From NCBI RefSeq assembly GCF_000002595.2, contig NC_057012.1, positions 3,173,910-3,237,909 of the forward strand: a DNA stretch of 64,000 nt, given 5' to 3'. Below are positions 11,073 through 25,213 of this stretch, piece after piece (within the stretch, counting starts at the first letter, position 1; each line of letters begins with the position of its first letter). Below the pieces are notes generated by a model. It was given only the letters and a program-made list of their open reading frames with translations. It made no database searches and had not been told where the DNA came from. A program made the translations under genes and the position numbers. The stretch comes from Chlamydomonas reinhardtii. Its lineage: Eukaryota; Chlorophyta; Chlorophyceae; Chlamydomonadales; Chlamydomonadaceae.

Positions 11073-11819
11073 CCCGACCTGGCGGTAGTCTCCGTCGCTG
11101 ATGCCGTTGACTGCGGTGAGCCCCACCGCCCGCAGCAGCAGCTCATCCGTGTAGGCGGTGGCGATGAGGTCCGCAGCCACCTGCGCGAGGGAGGAGCCGG
11201 CGGGGGCCTGCGTGCGGCCGCGGCAGAGAGGGGATGGGGGCCGTGAGGAGGGCTGCAGGAAGGGGCCGTGGGGAGGGGGGGGCCTGTAGAAGGGGTGCCG
11301 AGGGTTGCTGCGGGTGCTGCGGCGGAGAGCGGGGGCCGTGCGGGGGCCGTGAGGGGGCGGCTGCAATGGAGGCCTTGGCGGCCCCGGACTCCCCCACTTG
11401 GCGGCCCGCACAAAGCAAACTTAGCGACATAGGTTTCGCCAACGCAGTACCAGACAGGAATTTCCTTCAGGCGTCTTTGAGTGTGCGTCACTACCCCCGT
11501 GCATCCGCGCCCGCTGTCCCCAGGTCCTCACCCGTCCCGCCGCCAGCAGCTCCGCATAGGGGTCCACAAACAGCGGCGCCTCACTGCTGCTGCTACTGCC
11601 AGCGCTGTCACTGCTACTGCTGCTGCCACTGCCAGCTTGGTGACGGTGGCTCTCTACGGCGCGGGCGGCGGCTATGCGGCGGCTTATGCGGAGCGGCGCC
11701 GACTCGGGCTCGAGCGGCAGCGGCGCCGCCGGCGCGACGTGGTGGGACAGGTGGCTGGGCCCCGGCGCAGAGGCGTCCTGGTGCTGCTCCGGAACAGCAT
11801 GAACCTGCCGTACAGGCAT
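9061..11819 (-). CDS. Leucine carboxyl methyltransferase-like SAM-dependent methyltransferase
   Basis: Predicted soluble methyltransferase of the PPM1/LCM-like family (PF04072), which methylates carboxyl groups of proteins or small molecules; the substrate here is unknown. Exons: 11532-11819, 11079-11207, 10156-10674, 9678-9816, 9394-9494, 9061-9153; phases agree, 422 aa. Seen: an N-terminal family-like stretch with RRIAAARAVESHR (about aa 45-57), then EAPLFVDPYAELLA, the family hallmark 'PLF.DPYA', and ELLLRAVGLTAVNG. The large third exon has an Ala/Ser/Thr-rich low-complexity insert before GFRGDRLSVWGLQGI, which matches the conserved 'd.ps.fvwEGv' SAM-domain strand. The acidic end is ELDEDFFDNFS. 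The first intron-proximal Met (MPVRQVHAV) is taken as the start because exon 1 has no in-frame acceptor upstream. Intron 2 begins with a long GT repeat. The gene is divergent from the dihydrouridine synthase. Confidence 0.8.
11011..11070. repeat. (CA)n microsatellite, methyltransferase intron 2
   Basis: GT in gene sense, starting 8 nt after the donor. Confidence 0.95.
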
Positions 11820-12398
11820 TTGTGTACATGTAGATGTCGTTGAATGGCATTTGATCGTGTAGGTGAGTAACGTATTGGGGCGTGACTGGGAAAGGGGTGA
11901 GCGACGGAGCTACGGCGTTCCACGCAAGCGGAGAGCGTACCCGGACTAGCGCGGGAAGTGCCCCCCGCCTCAAATGGGCATGACGAGCAGCGCCAGAGCA
12001 GCGTCTCCCTTGAAGTGCGGCAAAATTCATGTCAAGGAGGGGCTGCTTGCGTGCGGCTGAAGTTCGATTATGGCTAGGAAGCAGGGGTTAGAACAAGGAG
12101 CTTGCTAGGTTATTGTTTTGTCACGTATTGTATCACCAGGTTGTTTACTTTGAGAATTTCGTTGAAGGAATGCAAAGCGTCGGCTTGCATGTGAGTCGTG
12201 AATGCCTTCATCGCATTACAGCGCTAACCATGCATACCCATAACACTGCATCACTGACAACAATTCAATAGCCCCAACACTCTTGAGCGCCGGGTGTGTG
12301 GCGCTGCCCACCAGAATCGTTGCAGGGCAACCCTTCGCGCTCTGTGCAAACGACTCCTGCACTGTCAACCAGCCCTAGCTAAAAAGTTGCTTTAAGGC
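11820..12398. promoter_or_regulatory. Divergent intergenic promoter region (methyltransferase and DUS genes)
   Basis: 579 nt separate two divergently transcribed start codons, so both promoters probably lie here. The DUS-proximal half (12060-12370) is distinctly AT-richer than the surroundings. No TATA box or known operator could be assigned with confidence. A minus-strand reading frame with ATG at 12030 overlaps the left part but is in the wrong frame for the methyltransferase. Confidence 0.4.
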
Positions 12399-15080
<2,682 letters not shown>

Positions 15081-15250
15081 GGCGGCTGCGGTGGTGGGCC
15101 TGTGTGTGCTCCACTCAGGAACATCAACACGTCTTGACAGGGCGGCATTTCGGGCATAGACCACGGGGTGTGGATGTGGGCATGGCGCACTGCTGCACAG
15201 CGGCGGCACCACTCGTTCCGGCCACGCCTCGTCCCACTCGCGGGCTGCCA

Positions 15251-15310
15251 AGTCGCCCAGTCGCCCAGTCGCCCAGTCGCGGGCTGCTGTCCAGTCGCCC
15301 AGTCGCCCAG
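15251..15310. repeat. Short tandem repeat (AGTCGCCC unit)
   Basis: The 9-nt unit CAGTCGCCC is repeated about three times, interrupted by GGGCTGCTGTC, and then repeated again. It lies about 170 nt after the DUS stop codon. Confidence 0.8.
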
Positions 15311-15849
15311 CTGACGGGCCGGCCAGTGCACCGGCACCCCCAGGCCGTAGGCTGCTGGGACCAGTCGGTGGCGGCGGCCTGCCGCAAGCGGCTTGACACT
15401 GCAGTAGTCACGCGGGCAATGTGGCGGGGCGCCCTCCCTCCCTGGCCGCGGTACAGGCCCCGCCGACGCTGTGGAACCTTGCGCCCGACTGATCACAGCC
15501 ACAGAGCCACCAGGGTCGGAGGGGCCAAGGGGCTTGCTACGTGCGTAGCACCCTTGCCGTGGCGGCCGCGCCGGCAGCACATGCAACGCCATGCGTCCGC
15601 TCCCGTTTTCGCTGGGCTCGGGAACGTAAACCCGCCTTCCCCTGCCTACGGGGCTGCTGTGCGGGGCAAGCGGGTGACACGGGTTTGAAGCCCCACTGTC
15701 GTGTGTGGAGGTGTGTCGCGCAAGACACTTGCCGAGGAAGTGAGGCAGCGCACCTGCGCCATATAAAGTCGAACGGCCGGAGGTTCGTGCGTTATGGCTT
15801 GGTTGCGAACGAGCGGGACAACCGCACGTTGCCGTTGCGGTGTTGTACA

Positions 15850-15854
15850 TTACA
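15850..15854 (-). terminator. Candidate poly(A) signal TGTAA (GT49 gene)
   Basis: TTACA on the plus strand reads TGTAA on the minus strand, 245 nt after the GT49 stop. TGTAA is the usual chlorophyte poly(A) signal; assignment by position only. Confidence 0.4.
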
Positions 15855-15861
15855 GGACCTG

Positions 15862-15866
15862 TGTAA
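15862..15866 (+). terminator. Candidate poly(A) signal TGTAA (DUS gene)
   Basis: Plus-strand TGTAA 782 nt after the DUS stop. A second TGTAA occurs at 15976-15980. The resulting 3' UTR would overlap that of the convergent GT49 gene. Confidence 0.35.
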
Positions 15867-15941
15867 GCTGTGTATACTCCTTGCCCGCTGCGCCTTCCCT
15901 TGCTACTATGTGTCCGCGGCCTTTTCAGCTTCAACCGGGGC

Positions 15942-16072
15942 CCTCACATGCAATGGGCAGCTCAGCCCCAACCGCCACATGTAAGGGTGTTCCTCCACGC
16001 CGCCTGCGTCACGCCTCCGCCTCCGCTCCCGTCGACCTTAACTGCTGCCGCAAGCCTCCCGCTGCCGCCAAA
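15942..16072 (-). repeat. Dispersed 130-nt module, copy 1 (3' UTR-proximal)
   Basis: Clearly similar to 19645-19775, strongest in the shared run CGCCTGCGTCACGCCTCCGC and in CTCCCGTCGACCT and GCAAGCCTCCCGCTGCCGCC. Each copy lies about 25-35 nt beyond the stop codon of a minus-strand gene (GT49 here, histone deacetylase at the other site). Confidence 0.8.
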
Positions 16073-16098
16073 CAACGCCAGACAACCCCCGAACCCAG

Positions 16099-19034
16099 CT
16101 AGCTGCTATGAGCGCTGCCGTACTCGTATCCGTACATCTGTCGCATCTCGGTTCTGAACCTGCCGTACAATTGCTCCACGCGCAGCCGCTGCTGTGGGTC
16201 TGCTGCCGTGCCGAAAGCAGCGCGGTAGGAGGCGGACCGCTTGTGCGGCACCGTCACACAGAAGTGCCGCCGCAGCAACTGCGAACAGAGCGGGGCGTGC
16301 GAGGGAAAGCTTGGTGTCAGAGAGCACCAGGAAAGGCAACGCACAGGAAGCTGCGTGTGCACGTTAGCAAGCGGCGAGGCATGCAGCTAACACGCGAGCG
16401 CATGGGTGCGCCGTCAGCGCGGTAGGTGCTGCATGAGCTGCGGCAGCAGGGCACAGGCAGACACCCAGCACGCGGCCCGGTCCTGATGGCCTGTGCGTGT
16501 ACAGCAGTACGTGCGCGGCGTGTGCTGCAGTGGTGGTGCCGCCCACGCCACCACCGGCGGGCACGCACCCGGAACTGGAAGCCTGCTGCGGCCATGTGGT
16601 AGGCGTGTTGCACCTTGTTGAGGCCGTAGCCGCGGAAGCGCTCATCGTACCAGGGCACCTGTCGCATGCACACGGTGACAGGATGCATGACCGATGACGC
16701 TTGACACAGGAGGCATGAAGCATGAAGCATGCGGTGCGGGTAGATAACAATCTTGTACACACAGAGGATGGAAGCCGCAACATATACAACGGAGCTGTCT
16801 TGGGCTTGTTTGCACTGCGCTGCACCACAGCGCCCCCATGCCCCCTCCCCTCCCTTCCTCTCCCCTCCTCTGCCCGCCTGCAGCGCTTACCTGATCCCTC
16901 CGTACAATGCCGTACGGCTCAAAGTACTCATGGTACGGCACCTCCCGCCAAAGCACCCAGCCATCTTCCTCTGCCACAGCCTGTGCCTGTGTCGGCTGCT
17001 GATCCTTTCCTTGTTGCTGCTGCTGCTGCTCCTGTTGCTGCTGCTGCCCTTGTTGCTCCTGCTGCGCCGCTGCTGCCTCCTCGAGCCAGCCGGCATAGTC
17101 CACGGAGGGCCGGGGCTGCGGGTAGCGGCCACAATGGAAGGGCCGCAGCACCGGCCGCCCCGGCGCCCCGCCCACCACCGTACTGCCGCCCAGTTGCGGC
17201 TCCCCCCTGTAGTACGACAGCAGTTGGTCCAGCGTACGCGGCACGTCCACCGCCTGCTCATCCGGCACCTCTGCCACCGCCGCCGACACACTGCCACCGC
17301 CTTCCCCACCAGCAGCTGTTGCTGTTGCTGTTGCTGCCGGTGCCGCCAGCTCAAAGGCCGGTACCACCCACATGACCGGATGGACAGCTGCATCCGAGGC
17401 ATCCAGAGGGCTGGGCGGGCTGCTGCGCCCCACGCCTCCGCCTCCGCCTCCTCCTCCGCTGCCGGCGCCGCCGCCGCTGGCTCTGCCGCTGCCCGGCGCC
17501 GCGCCCAGCAGCAGGTGTGTCCTGAGTCCGGCACTGGGCATGAAGTCGCCGTCCACCAGGAACACGTGGCTGCTGCGCGCGTGCGCCAGAGCCGCATTGC
17601 GCAGCGCATTGATGGGGTACAGCTGCTCATACACGTCAGGGCTGGTGGTGCTGCCGCCGCTACCGCCACTGGTGCTGGTGCTGGTGCTGGTGCTGGTGCT
17701 GGTGCTAGGGGTGCTATTGCTGGATGCCTCTAGCGACACGCCCAGCCTCGCGCCAAGCACGCCCGCGCCCTCCACGGCCACGTGGTGTGCATGCAGGATG
17801 CTGACAGTGAGCAGGGGCGGCGGCGGTGCGGGCGGGCTCACAGTTGCGAGGGCGTTGCCCGGACCGGCGGGTGCTGGTGCTGCTGGTGCCGCTGGTACCG
17901 CTGCTGCTGCCGAGTCTGCCCCTATCACGGCCTCGGTCAGCGCAGCATCTAGCTGCCGCGCCAGGGGCTGCAGGTAGGCGAGGTAGTGCGGGGCGAGGGG
18001 GTGGTCGGGCGGGCAGGGTATGTACACTGCGACGGAGGCGGGGCCGCGCCAGGCAAGTGCCTGTTGCGCGAAGCGGGGCCAACGGTCCAGGCTGACCTGC
18101 GGGGGCGTGCGGGTGTGTGGGCGTGTGGACGCGTGGTGCTTGGATTGCGTGCAGGCGCGGGGCGTGTAGGTGTGGGTGTGCGGGAGTGTGTGGGGGCGTG
18201 GGGCGTGTTCGTGGGGGTTCGGGGGCCGGGGGTCCCAGGGCCATGGCGGGCTAGCATGGGTTGCGGGTGGCTTGAGGCCAGCGGGGACACCAGGCCTCGA
18301 TAAACCCGACGCGGGAGAATGCGGAGGCGGCCTGTCGGATGTGCGGCTTGGTGCGACATTGTTCAGCGCTCCTCGCGGAAATGGCTGTGGTGGCAAGCCC
18401 ATCCGGGTGGACACCGGCGTGGGAGTTGTTTGTGTGGTGCTTCCAACCGCGTCAGTCCCTGGGGCCTGCGCTGCGTGGCCCAGTGGCCTGGTGCTCAGGC
18501 CACGTGGCATCGAGGCAGGCATGGAGGCGTTGGATGCGTCGATTGGATAGGCGTGCGGCGTGGGGCGTGGGGCGTGAGGCCCGGCGGCCTGGCGTCTCCC
18601 GACTCACGGCCAGCACGGCTTGCATACCGCGCTTGAGACTGGCTGGGGATTTGTTTCTTACTCAGGTCTGAAAAGCGCTCGTGCTAGTGCAAAGGTGCAG
18701 GTGGGAGGCATGTGGCAGGAAGGCCGCAAACGAATGCACCGCTGGTGGCACTGGGGGCGTGCAGAGATCGGGCCGAGCCCCCTCGGCCCCACCCGTCGCC
18801 CCATGCAACTCCACGTTTTGCAGCGCCCTCGTTTACCTGCGTCACCAGCTCGATGTCACGGCGAATGGTGCTCCCAACAGCAGGTCTGGCACCGAGCGCA
18901 GGGTAAAAGTGCGTCGCCTCGCACGAATGGTTGCCGCGCATCGACGACGCGTGCGTGGCCCGGACAGCTAACGCACTCCTTTGAGTCCTTTGAGTTCTTA
19001 GTCTGGAACATGGTTGATGAGGCAGAGCCTTCAT
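16099..19034 (-). CDS. LARGE/B4GAT1-type glycosyltransferase (GT49 family)
   Basis: Probable Golgi/ER-lumen glycosyltransferase of PF13896, whose animal members build xylose/glucuronate glycans. Exons: 18837-19034 (first exon uncertain), 16891-18096, 16569-16658, 16099-16278; phases agree, 557 aa. Seen: RRDIELVTQ|VSLDRWPRFAQQ across the first junction ('vTQlSldRw'), then SVAVYIPCP, YPINALRNAALAHARSS followed by VFLVDGDFMPS (DXD metal site), then VPWYDERFRGYGLNKVQH, the conserved acceptor-side block, and FCVTVPHKRS, equivalent to the 'H.PH..S' end. The large exon carries inserts rich in Ser/Thr, Gly and Gln that animal members lack. The ATG at 19034 gives no obvious signal anchor, so the true N-terminus may lie in an upstream exon. 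Family assignment is good; substrate cannot be told. Confidence 0.8.
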
Positions 19035-19807
19035 ATTGTGCCCGTGGCTGGAAACGGATGGACGATTGTCCTATGCTTGCTCGTCTGGAGTCATTCTGTG
19101 TTGGACTTACACATTATACTACCATATGGTGATGTGGTATAGAAACCTTCCAACTGTCCTAACCTTTACATCGCAGGCTTCAGAGCAGCTTGGCCGGGCG
19201 CCACCAACACAGTGCCAGTGCAGTCCCCCGAACTCCGCGGGTCCCACACAGGCGTGCCCGCAACGTCATGCCGCGGCTTAAGAGCTCACGCCCAGCGACC
19301 CACCATGTTGGCATCCTATCGCCTCGTATTTCGAATGCAAAACATGTGTCTGTGAAAAAGCGACAATGCCACGTGCGGATTGTTGATTGCCGGCACTCCA
19401 AACACCCCGCAAACCCAGAATGAAAGCCATGTTCAATGTCGCCACGTTCAGAAACCACGCCCCTCAATTCGTGGGGCTGCGCAAGATTGCGTGTAAAATA
19501 ATGTGTCTGACTACATGTACCAGTCATGTCCAGAGTCAAGCCGGTGACTGCAGTGACCAGCCGCCGCCAGGCGACCAGCGGGGCCACCGGCACTGCACCC
19601 ACCCGCATGCGTCAACACAACAGCAAACCTGCTGGCGAACCAACCCCTCACACGCAACGGGTATCTCGGCCCCCATCGCCACGTGGATGAGTGTCCACGC
19701 CAGTCGCCTGCGTCACGCCTCCGCTTCCGCTCCCGTCGACCTCCACTGCTGCTGCAAGCCTCCCGCTGCCGCCTCGACACTAGCCTGCATCCACTGCTGC
19801 CCCTCCA
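19035..19807. other. Intergenic between GT49 start and histone deacetylase 3' end
   Basis: Both genes are on the minus strand, so this holds the GT49 promoter and the deacetylase 3' UTR. It is less GC-rich around 19080-19520. It carries copy 2 of the dispersed module. A missing N-terminal exon of the GT49 gene could be here, but none is convincing. Confidence 0.45.
19645..19775 (-). repeat. Dispersed 130-nt module, copy 2 (3' UTR-proximal)
   Basis: Homologous to 15942-16072 and placed the same way, about 33 nt past the stop codon of the histone deacetylase gene. Confidence 0.8.
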
Positions 19808-22800
19808 CTACTGCGGCGGCTCGCTCACAGGCTGCAGGCCCGCAGGCAGGCCCGCCGCCGCCTGCGCCAGCTCAGGCGTCTGCCGGACCGTCATGAGGTC
19901 GGGCGCGGCGCCCGCCGCCACCGCCGCCGCCATTGCCGCCGCCACCGCCGCCGCCGGGACTGCGCCGCCGTCAACCACCGGTTGCGCCACGTCAGGCACA
20001 GCCACAGGCACAGCCGCAGCCGGCCCCGGCCCCGTAACCGCTGGTGCCGGCACTGCCGCCGGCCGCGCTGCTCCCACGCCGTCAACCACCATCGCGTCTC
20101 CGCCCGCGGCCGCTTGCCCGTCCACCGGCCGCTGAACACCATGACGTGTTGGGCACATGTGCACATGCGGCAGCAAAACAACTATTTAGTGTACGGTAGC
20201 AACGTCACGGTGGCATACTGCGTCACAACAGCAGCCCTGACAGCGCGGCGCATTCTCCTGTCTTAACTAAACTCCGCTATAACATGCTGTACGCCTATCC
20301 TGCATGGGACCGGGGCTGCACACACACTCACCGCCTCGGGCTGGCCGTCGGGCGTGAACCGCATGAACACCCGCCCGCCCGCCACCGCCGCGCCCGCCGC
20401 CGCCGTGGGGTTGGTGTGCTCGCCAAAGCCGCCCCGGCCAGTGCCCTCCTCGCCGTCGCTCTCGTCGCCGTCCCGCACCCTGCAGCAGCAGCAGCAGCAG
20501 GGAGCCCGCCAGCCCGGCGTTAGTGCACGCGCTGTATCCGTACTGTGCTGCAGCGTCCCGCCCGTTGGCCTCACCCGAGCCCTCCTCCGCCCCTCCTTCC
20601 TGGACCTTCCGCCTTCCTCTCTGGACCTCCCAGCTTCTGCCGCAGCCGCCCCAGCCCCACTCCAGCGCCCGGCCGTGCGTGCCGGCCACGCCACGCCCCG
20701 GCCTTGCCTGGGCCCACCTCCCACCTCCCTCCATTCCCCAGCCTCCGCCGCCCTGCCTGTCTGCACCCAACCACCAACCACCTCATGTCCTCCTCACTCA
20801 CCTGCGGACCTCGTCGTGTGCCTGGCCGCCGCCGCGCACGTCGGGGTCCTCCTCCGGCAGCCCGTCCGTGGGCTTGTCGCGCCCGGCGGCCGGCGGCACG
20901 TAGGCCATCTGGGCGCTGGGCACTGGCGGCAGCTGGGACAGGTAGGCCAGCACCGCAGTCTGCAGGGGGGGATACATTCATGATGATTTAAGAAGTGAAG
21001 GCGTAGCCAGGAACAGTATTATAGCAGGGGGACAGTAGAGAGTGAGGAATGAGGAGGGAAGTGTAGTGTGAGAACTAGAGGTGTGGTGAGGCGGCGGCCG
21101 TGAGGGTTACTGTGGTGCTTAGCTGACGCCGCTGCCGGACCAGGGCCCGTCTCTGTCCCGGACACCCGTCCCCGCGCCCCTCGGTACCCATCGGGCCATC
21201 CTGCCGCTTCCCTCCCGCCTGCCCCTACCCCTTCCCCCCTGCCCCCACCCCACGCGCCCGCACCTTGATCTGCTCCAGCTCGGGGCGCTCGTTTGCGTTC
21301 TTCATGTTGGACACAGCGATGCGCAACCGCTGAGTGTCCAAGTACCTACACACACATACACACATACGTATACACATACATGTGCAATCCAAGGGCAGCA
21401 GGCGACAGAAGCACAGAACGAGGTGTCGCGCGCACCCACCCACCCCTATACCCAGATAAAGCCGCAGCCGCGGCCACAGGCTCGGTGTCACGCAGTTGCC
21501 ACCCTTCACCTCCTATGCTCCCCTGTCCCTCTCTGCTCGCTCTTCCTCTCCAGCTAGGCCTCCTCCTTCGCACTTGTGTAGCCCGATTTCTGCTTTCGGT
21601 TCTTGCCGTTTCCAGCCCGATACAACTGATAACCCCAGCCCCCACCCCGGCCTGCGCAGTGCCGCCCAGCACTCGCCCGCCCGCCCGGCCTCACATGTTG
21701 TACTCATCCAGAGCCTTCTCCGGCAGCCTGCGGAGGACATACGGTAGGGCGTGCGGAGGACATTGTGTTTGCGGCAACCAGGTACAACGACGCCTCGACG
21801 GAAACAGCACCAAAACACACGTCCGGAGCCTGTTCCCCAGCCCTCAACCAAAGCACCCAACCCAAGCACCCAACTCCGCCCAACCGCCCCAACGCTGCCG
21901 CCTCCGCCGCCTCCGCACTCACACGTCCGGCAGGTCAATGCCCATCATGCGGCCGGTCTCGTAGCACCAGCACCGCGCCACATTGCGCAGCGTGTAGCCG
22001 CCGCCGCCCAGGATAAGCATGGGCACGTTGAACCTGAGGCGGCAGGCAGGTAGGCGAGGCGTGGGGGTCCCGGGCATGACGCTAGTTAGGAGGAGGCCAG
22101 GCAGGGGGCGAGGGCGCGACGGGGCCAGGGCAGCGGGATCTCGGGTGCCTGCAGCAGTGCAGCTAGGGCCCAGCTGGACACCGCTGCAGCCAAGGGCACC
22201 TGGAGTCGGGGGTGTCGTGCCCTGCCAGGTAGACTTGCTCGTCGCCTGGCGCAACAGCGCCGCCGGCTACTACGGCCCCTCAAGGCCCTTTGCCTACGCC
22301 CCTCTGCAAGTGTGCAACCCCCCGCCCGCCCCTCGTTTCTTACGCCCGCTCTCTTTCCGACCCTCTCCTCCCCGCCCCTGCCTCCCCTCCACCCCGCCCC
22401 GTCCACCCCGCGCCCTCCTTTCCCTTCCTCTCCCTCCCCCTCCCCCTCCTTTCCCCCTCCCCCTCCTTTCCCCCTCCCCCTACCTCCCCCTCCCCTTCCC
22501 CTCCCCCCTTCCTCTCCCTCCCCCTCCCCGCCCCCTCCTCCCCCCATCCTCCCCTCCTTCTCCCCCGCCCCCCGCACCTGGCCAGGAACTCCAGGCAGTT
22601 GCTGTGTCCCTCCAGCGACAGGTTGAAGCAGCCCAGGCGGTCGCCGCTGAGCGAGTCGGCGCCGCAGCACATCACGATGGCGCCGGGCTGGTACATCTCC
22701 ATCACCTGTGGCGACACAATGTGGACACCGACAACAAAGACTGACACGGGATCACGGACATGGCCACTCCCCGCATTCTTGCCGCTTCCTGAGTACTGTC

Positions 22801-25213
22801 TGTCGGAATGCCTGCATGTCTCGGACGCTTACAACACGTGAACGCCACCCCCTCCCGCGCGGCATGTGTTCATTCCCGTCTTTCATGGCACGGCCAAACC
22901 CTCCTCTCCCGCCCTCCCCCTCCACCTTCTGCATGATGGGCTCGTACAGCAGCTTGTAGCTGTCGTCGTCCATTCCGTCCTTAAGCGGCACGTTCACCGT
23001 GTAGTACTTGCCCTTGCCGTACCCGATGTCGTCCAGCGCGCCGGTGCCCGGAAAGAACTCGCCGTACTTGTGGAACGACACCTGGGGTTCGGCGGCCGTT
23101 GCGAGCACCGCGTTGGGAGCTACGCTACGATGCCTATGGAACCGCGGGGCAGGCCGCTAGCGTGCCTTCCCGACCTCCCTGCCGTCGCGCCCCCGTCGCG
23201 TGCCTCCCTCCTCCCGGAATCTGCTGCAGTCCGTTGACCGCACATCCCACACTCCAGCTCCAGTCCGCTCTGTGCCTTCGTCGCTGCGGCCGACATGCCA
23301 CGGACCCACTCCCTTGCCCCAGTGCCATCGGCAGTCTGGTTGCTGCGTCTACCCTTACACTTGCTGGCCTTTCCCCCAGCTATCCCAAACTAAAGCCGCC
23401 GCCGCCACCCACAGCCCCGCTGGCTCAGCGCTACGCCAAGCTCCTGCATACTTCCTTCAGCTCCAGCCCCAGCCGCTGTCAGCCCGAATCCTGGCCTCAG
23501 ACACCGCTCCCCCTTGGGCTCTTGGGCTCCGGCCAGCCGTTGTTAACCTCTTCCCCAGCCTCGGACACCCTGCTCCCAGCTTGGGCTCCGACCCGACTGC
23601 CCCTGCCCGCCGCACCCCCCCCCTCACCGTCATGACGCGGTCCGTCAGGTAGAACGCCTCCTCCACGCCGTCGCCGTGGTGGATGTCAATGTCCACATAC
23701 AGCACACGAGCGTGCGTCTGCAGCCACACACACAGACATAGCGCGGCGCGCGTTCAGAGAGGGGGCACACGGGGTAACCGCCGCAGCGCGGGCAAAGCTT
23801 CCTCTTCGCTGCCTCAGACCGCCTGCTGAGGCCCCAGGCCACGAGCAGCCGACTCGCTGCAGTCCTCCGCAACCGTGTCCTCCACGCGTGCCCTCCCTTC
23901 CCTGGTCTCCTCCGCTAGCGCCACCCCAAACGCCACTCATGCACATACAGCACCCCGTCCCTTCGCCCAACGCGCGGCCCCCCGGGCCGCTTGTTTCACT
24001 CCAGTTCCTCTGCTTTGCTCAGTCACCCCTTCAGGCTCAGCCGCCGTTCAGTAAAACCCTTCGCCCACCTTGAGCAGCTCCAGAATGGCCATAACGATGT
24101 CGTTCACGTAGCAGAAGCCGCTGGCCTCCGCCTTCTTGGCGTGGTGCATGCCGCCTGCAGGGCGGAGCAAAATGCGCCAATGCGGGCCGCGGCTCAGCAG
24201 CCCGGATGGAACGCGGCTGGCGTCCTTCTGCGCTACAGCGCGTCCCCCAGACCCCAAGCTGCATGGAGCGCCCCCGCGCGCGAGTGCTGCTGCTGCGGTC
24301 GGCCATAGACACGCGGCGGCAGCCCAAGAGCCGGGGATGCTCCTGAAGAGCCTCCGACGGGCACATGTGCCCGCCTACCGTCCGCAAGGACGACGCTCTG
24401 CAAACGTGTCACACTAACACATTCACGCCCCCCGCCGTTGATAAGGAGCGTGCCAAGGCCCGGGCGCAAGCGTCATAATATCTGTCGCCGTGCTGCAGGT
24501 CCGCTGGCTCACCCGACCAGTTGAAGGCTATCTCCGCGTTGCCGCTGGCCAGTTGCGCCGCGCCGTCCACTGAGCCACCCGAGTACGTCTACAGGGTGTT
24601 CGTTGCACGCACGAGTTAGCCGTGGGTTCCATCGCAGCTCATCAACCCGGCCGGCACATCGCATGCCCCCCCACCTCACCTGGCAATACTCATACATGCC
24701 GTCGAAGACCGGGCAGTCAGCCTCTCCCGCAATGCCCATGTTGAAGCGACGTAGCTGCATCATGTTCTCATCGACCGTGTTGGGCGTCACGCCGCGCAGA
24801 AAATTGATGTAATCTGAGTCGGGGTTCACAAGGCGGGAATGAGAAGCCTGGTGGGCCCTTGACCTTAATAGCAGCATGGCAAACGAAGCTGAAAACATAG
24901 TATGAGTCTAGTGACGCTTATGGAGGCCACCAGCGGAGCCGGCAGCACCGCCCTCTTTCCCCGCCCTGCTGTGCGCTGCGTCGCCCGCCGGTCAGCCCTC
25001 TCCACTCGCACCGTCCGCGTGGAAATCCGTAAGCTCCTCAAACTCCCGAGGACGTGGCCGCTGCACCATCATCTTCTTTGTGAGCCCGTAACTGTCAACC
25101 AGCGAGTAGCACATTCGCGCTCTGTGCGGGCGCATAGGGTTGCCCCCGCCATAGCAGTAATTTCCTATCTCTTCATCGTAGAAGTAAGCCACAACCTTCT
25201 CGGCGCTCTTCAT
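19808..25213 (-). CDS. Class I (RPD3/HDA1-type) histone deacetylase
   Basis: Zinc-dependent removal of acetyl groups from histone lysines in co-repressor complexes. Exons: 25012-25213, 24680-24813, 24513-24588, 24069-24154, 23628-23717, 22926-23081, 22578-22705, 21923-22033, 21695-21727, 21264-21345, 20802-20959, 20332-20479, 19808-20131; phases agree, 575 aa. Seen: [20 protein letters not shown] start; [19 protein letters not shown] with the catalytic His-His pair; [19 protein letters not shown] with zinc ligands Asp and His; [20 protein letters not shown] with the third zinc ligand Asp; [16 protein letters not shown] with the transition-state Tyr. All catalytic residues are intact. The C-terminal ~180 residues are an acidic patch ([11 protein letters not shown]) followed by an Ala/Val/Pro-rich disordered tail. 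Intron 10 carries a family A repeat at its 3' end. The identification is secure. Confidence 0.97.
20971..21020 (-). repeat. Family A intronic repeat in histone deacetylase intron 10
   Basis: Minus-strand sense reads ...CTTCACTTCTTAAATCATCATGAATGTATCCCCCC and ends 11 nt before the acceptor at 20960. One mismatch in the core (GTATCC instead of GTAACC). Confidence 0.85.

Larger units (their letters stand above)
15081..16098. other. Intergenic between convergent DUS and GT49 genes
   Basis: Holds both 3' UTRs. Contains a short tandem repeat (15251-15310), candidate poly(A) signals for both strands only eight nucleotides apart (15850-15866), and a copy of a 130-nt dispersed module (15942-16072). 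No exon is supported; the open frames here lack splice sites and family similarity. Confidence 0.5.

Noticed and set aside
11614-12030. Upstream ATG at 12030 as the methyltransferase start
   Set aside because: Its frame does not match exon 1 and no donor joins it in phase.
15251-15310. CRISPR-like direct repeats
   Set aside because: Units are 9 nt and contiguous without spacers; simple tandem repeat in a eukaryotic 3' UTR.
22340-22747. Gly/Glu/Arg-rich frames in histone deacetylase intron 7
   Set aside because: Produced by a CCCCTCC-type pyrimidine tract before the acceptor; not coding.
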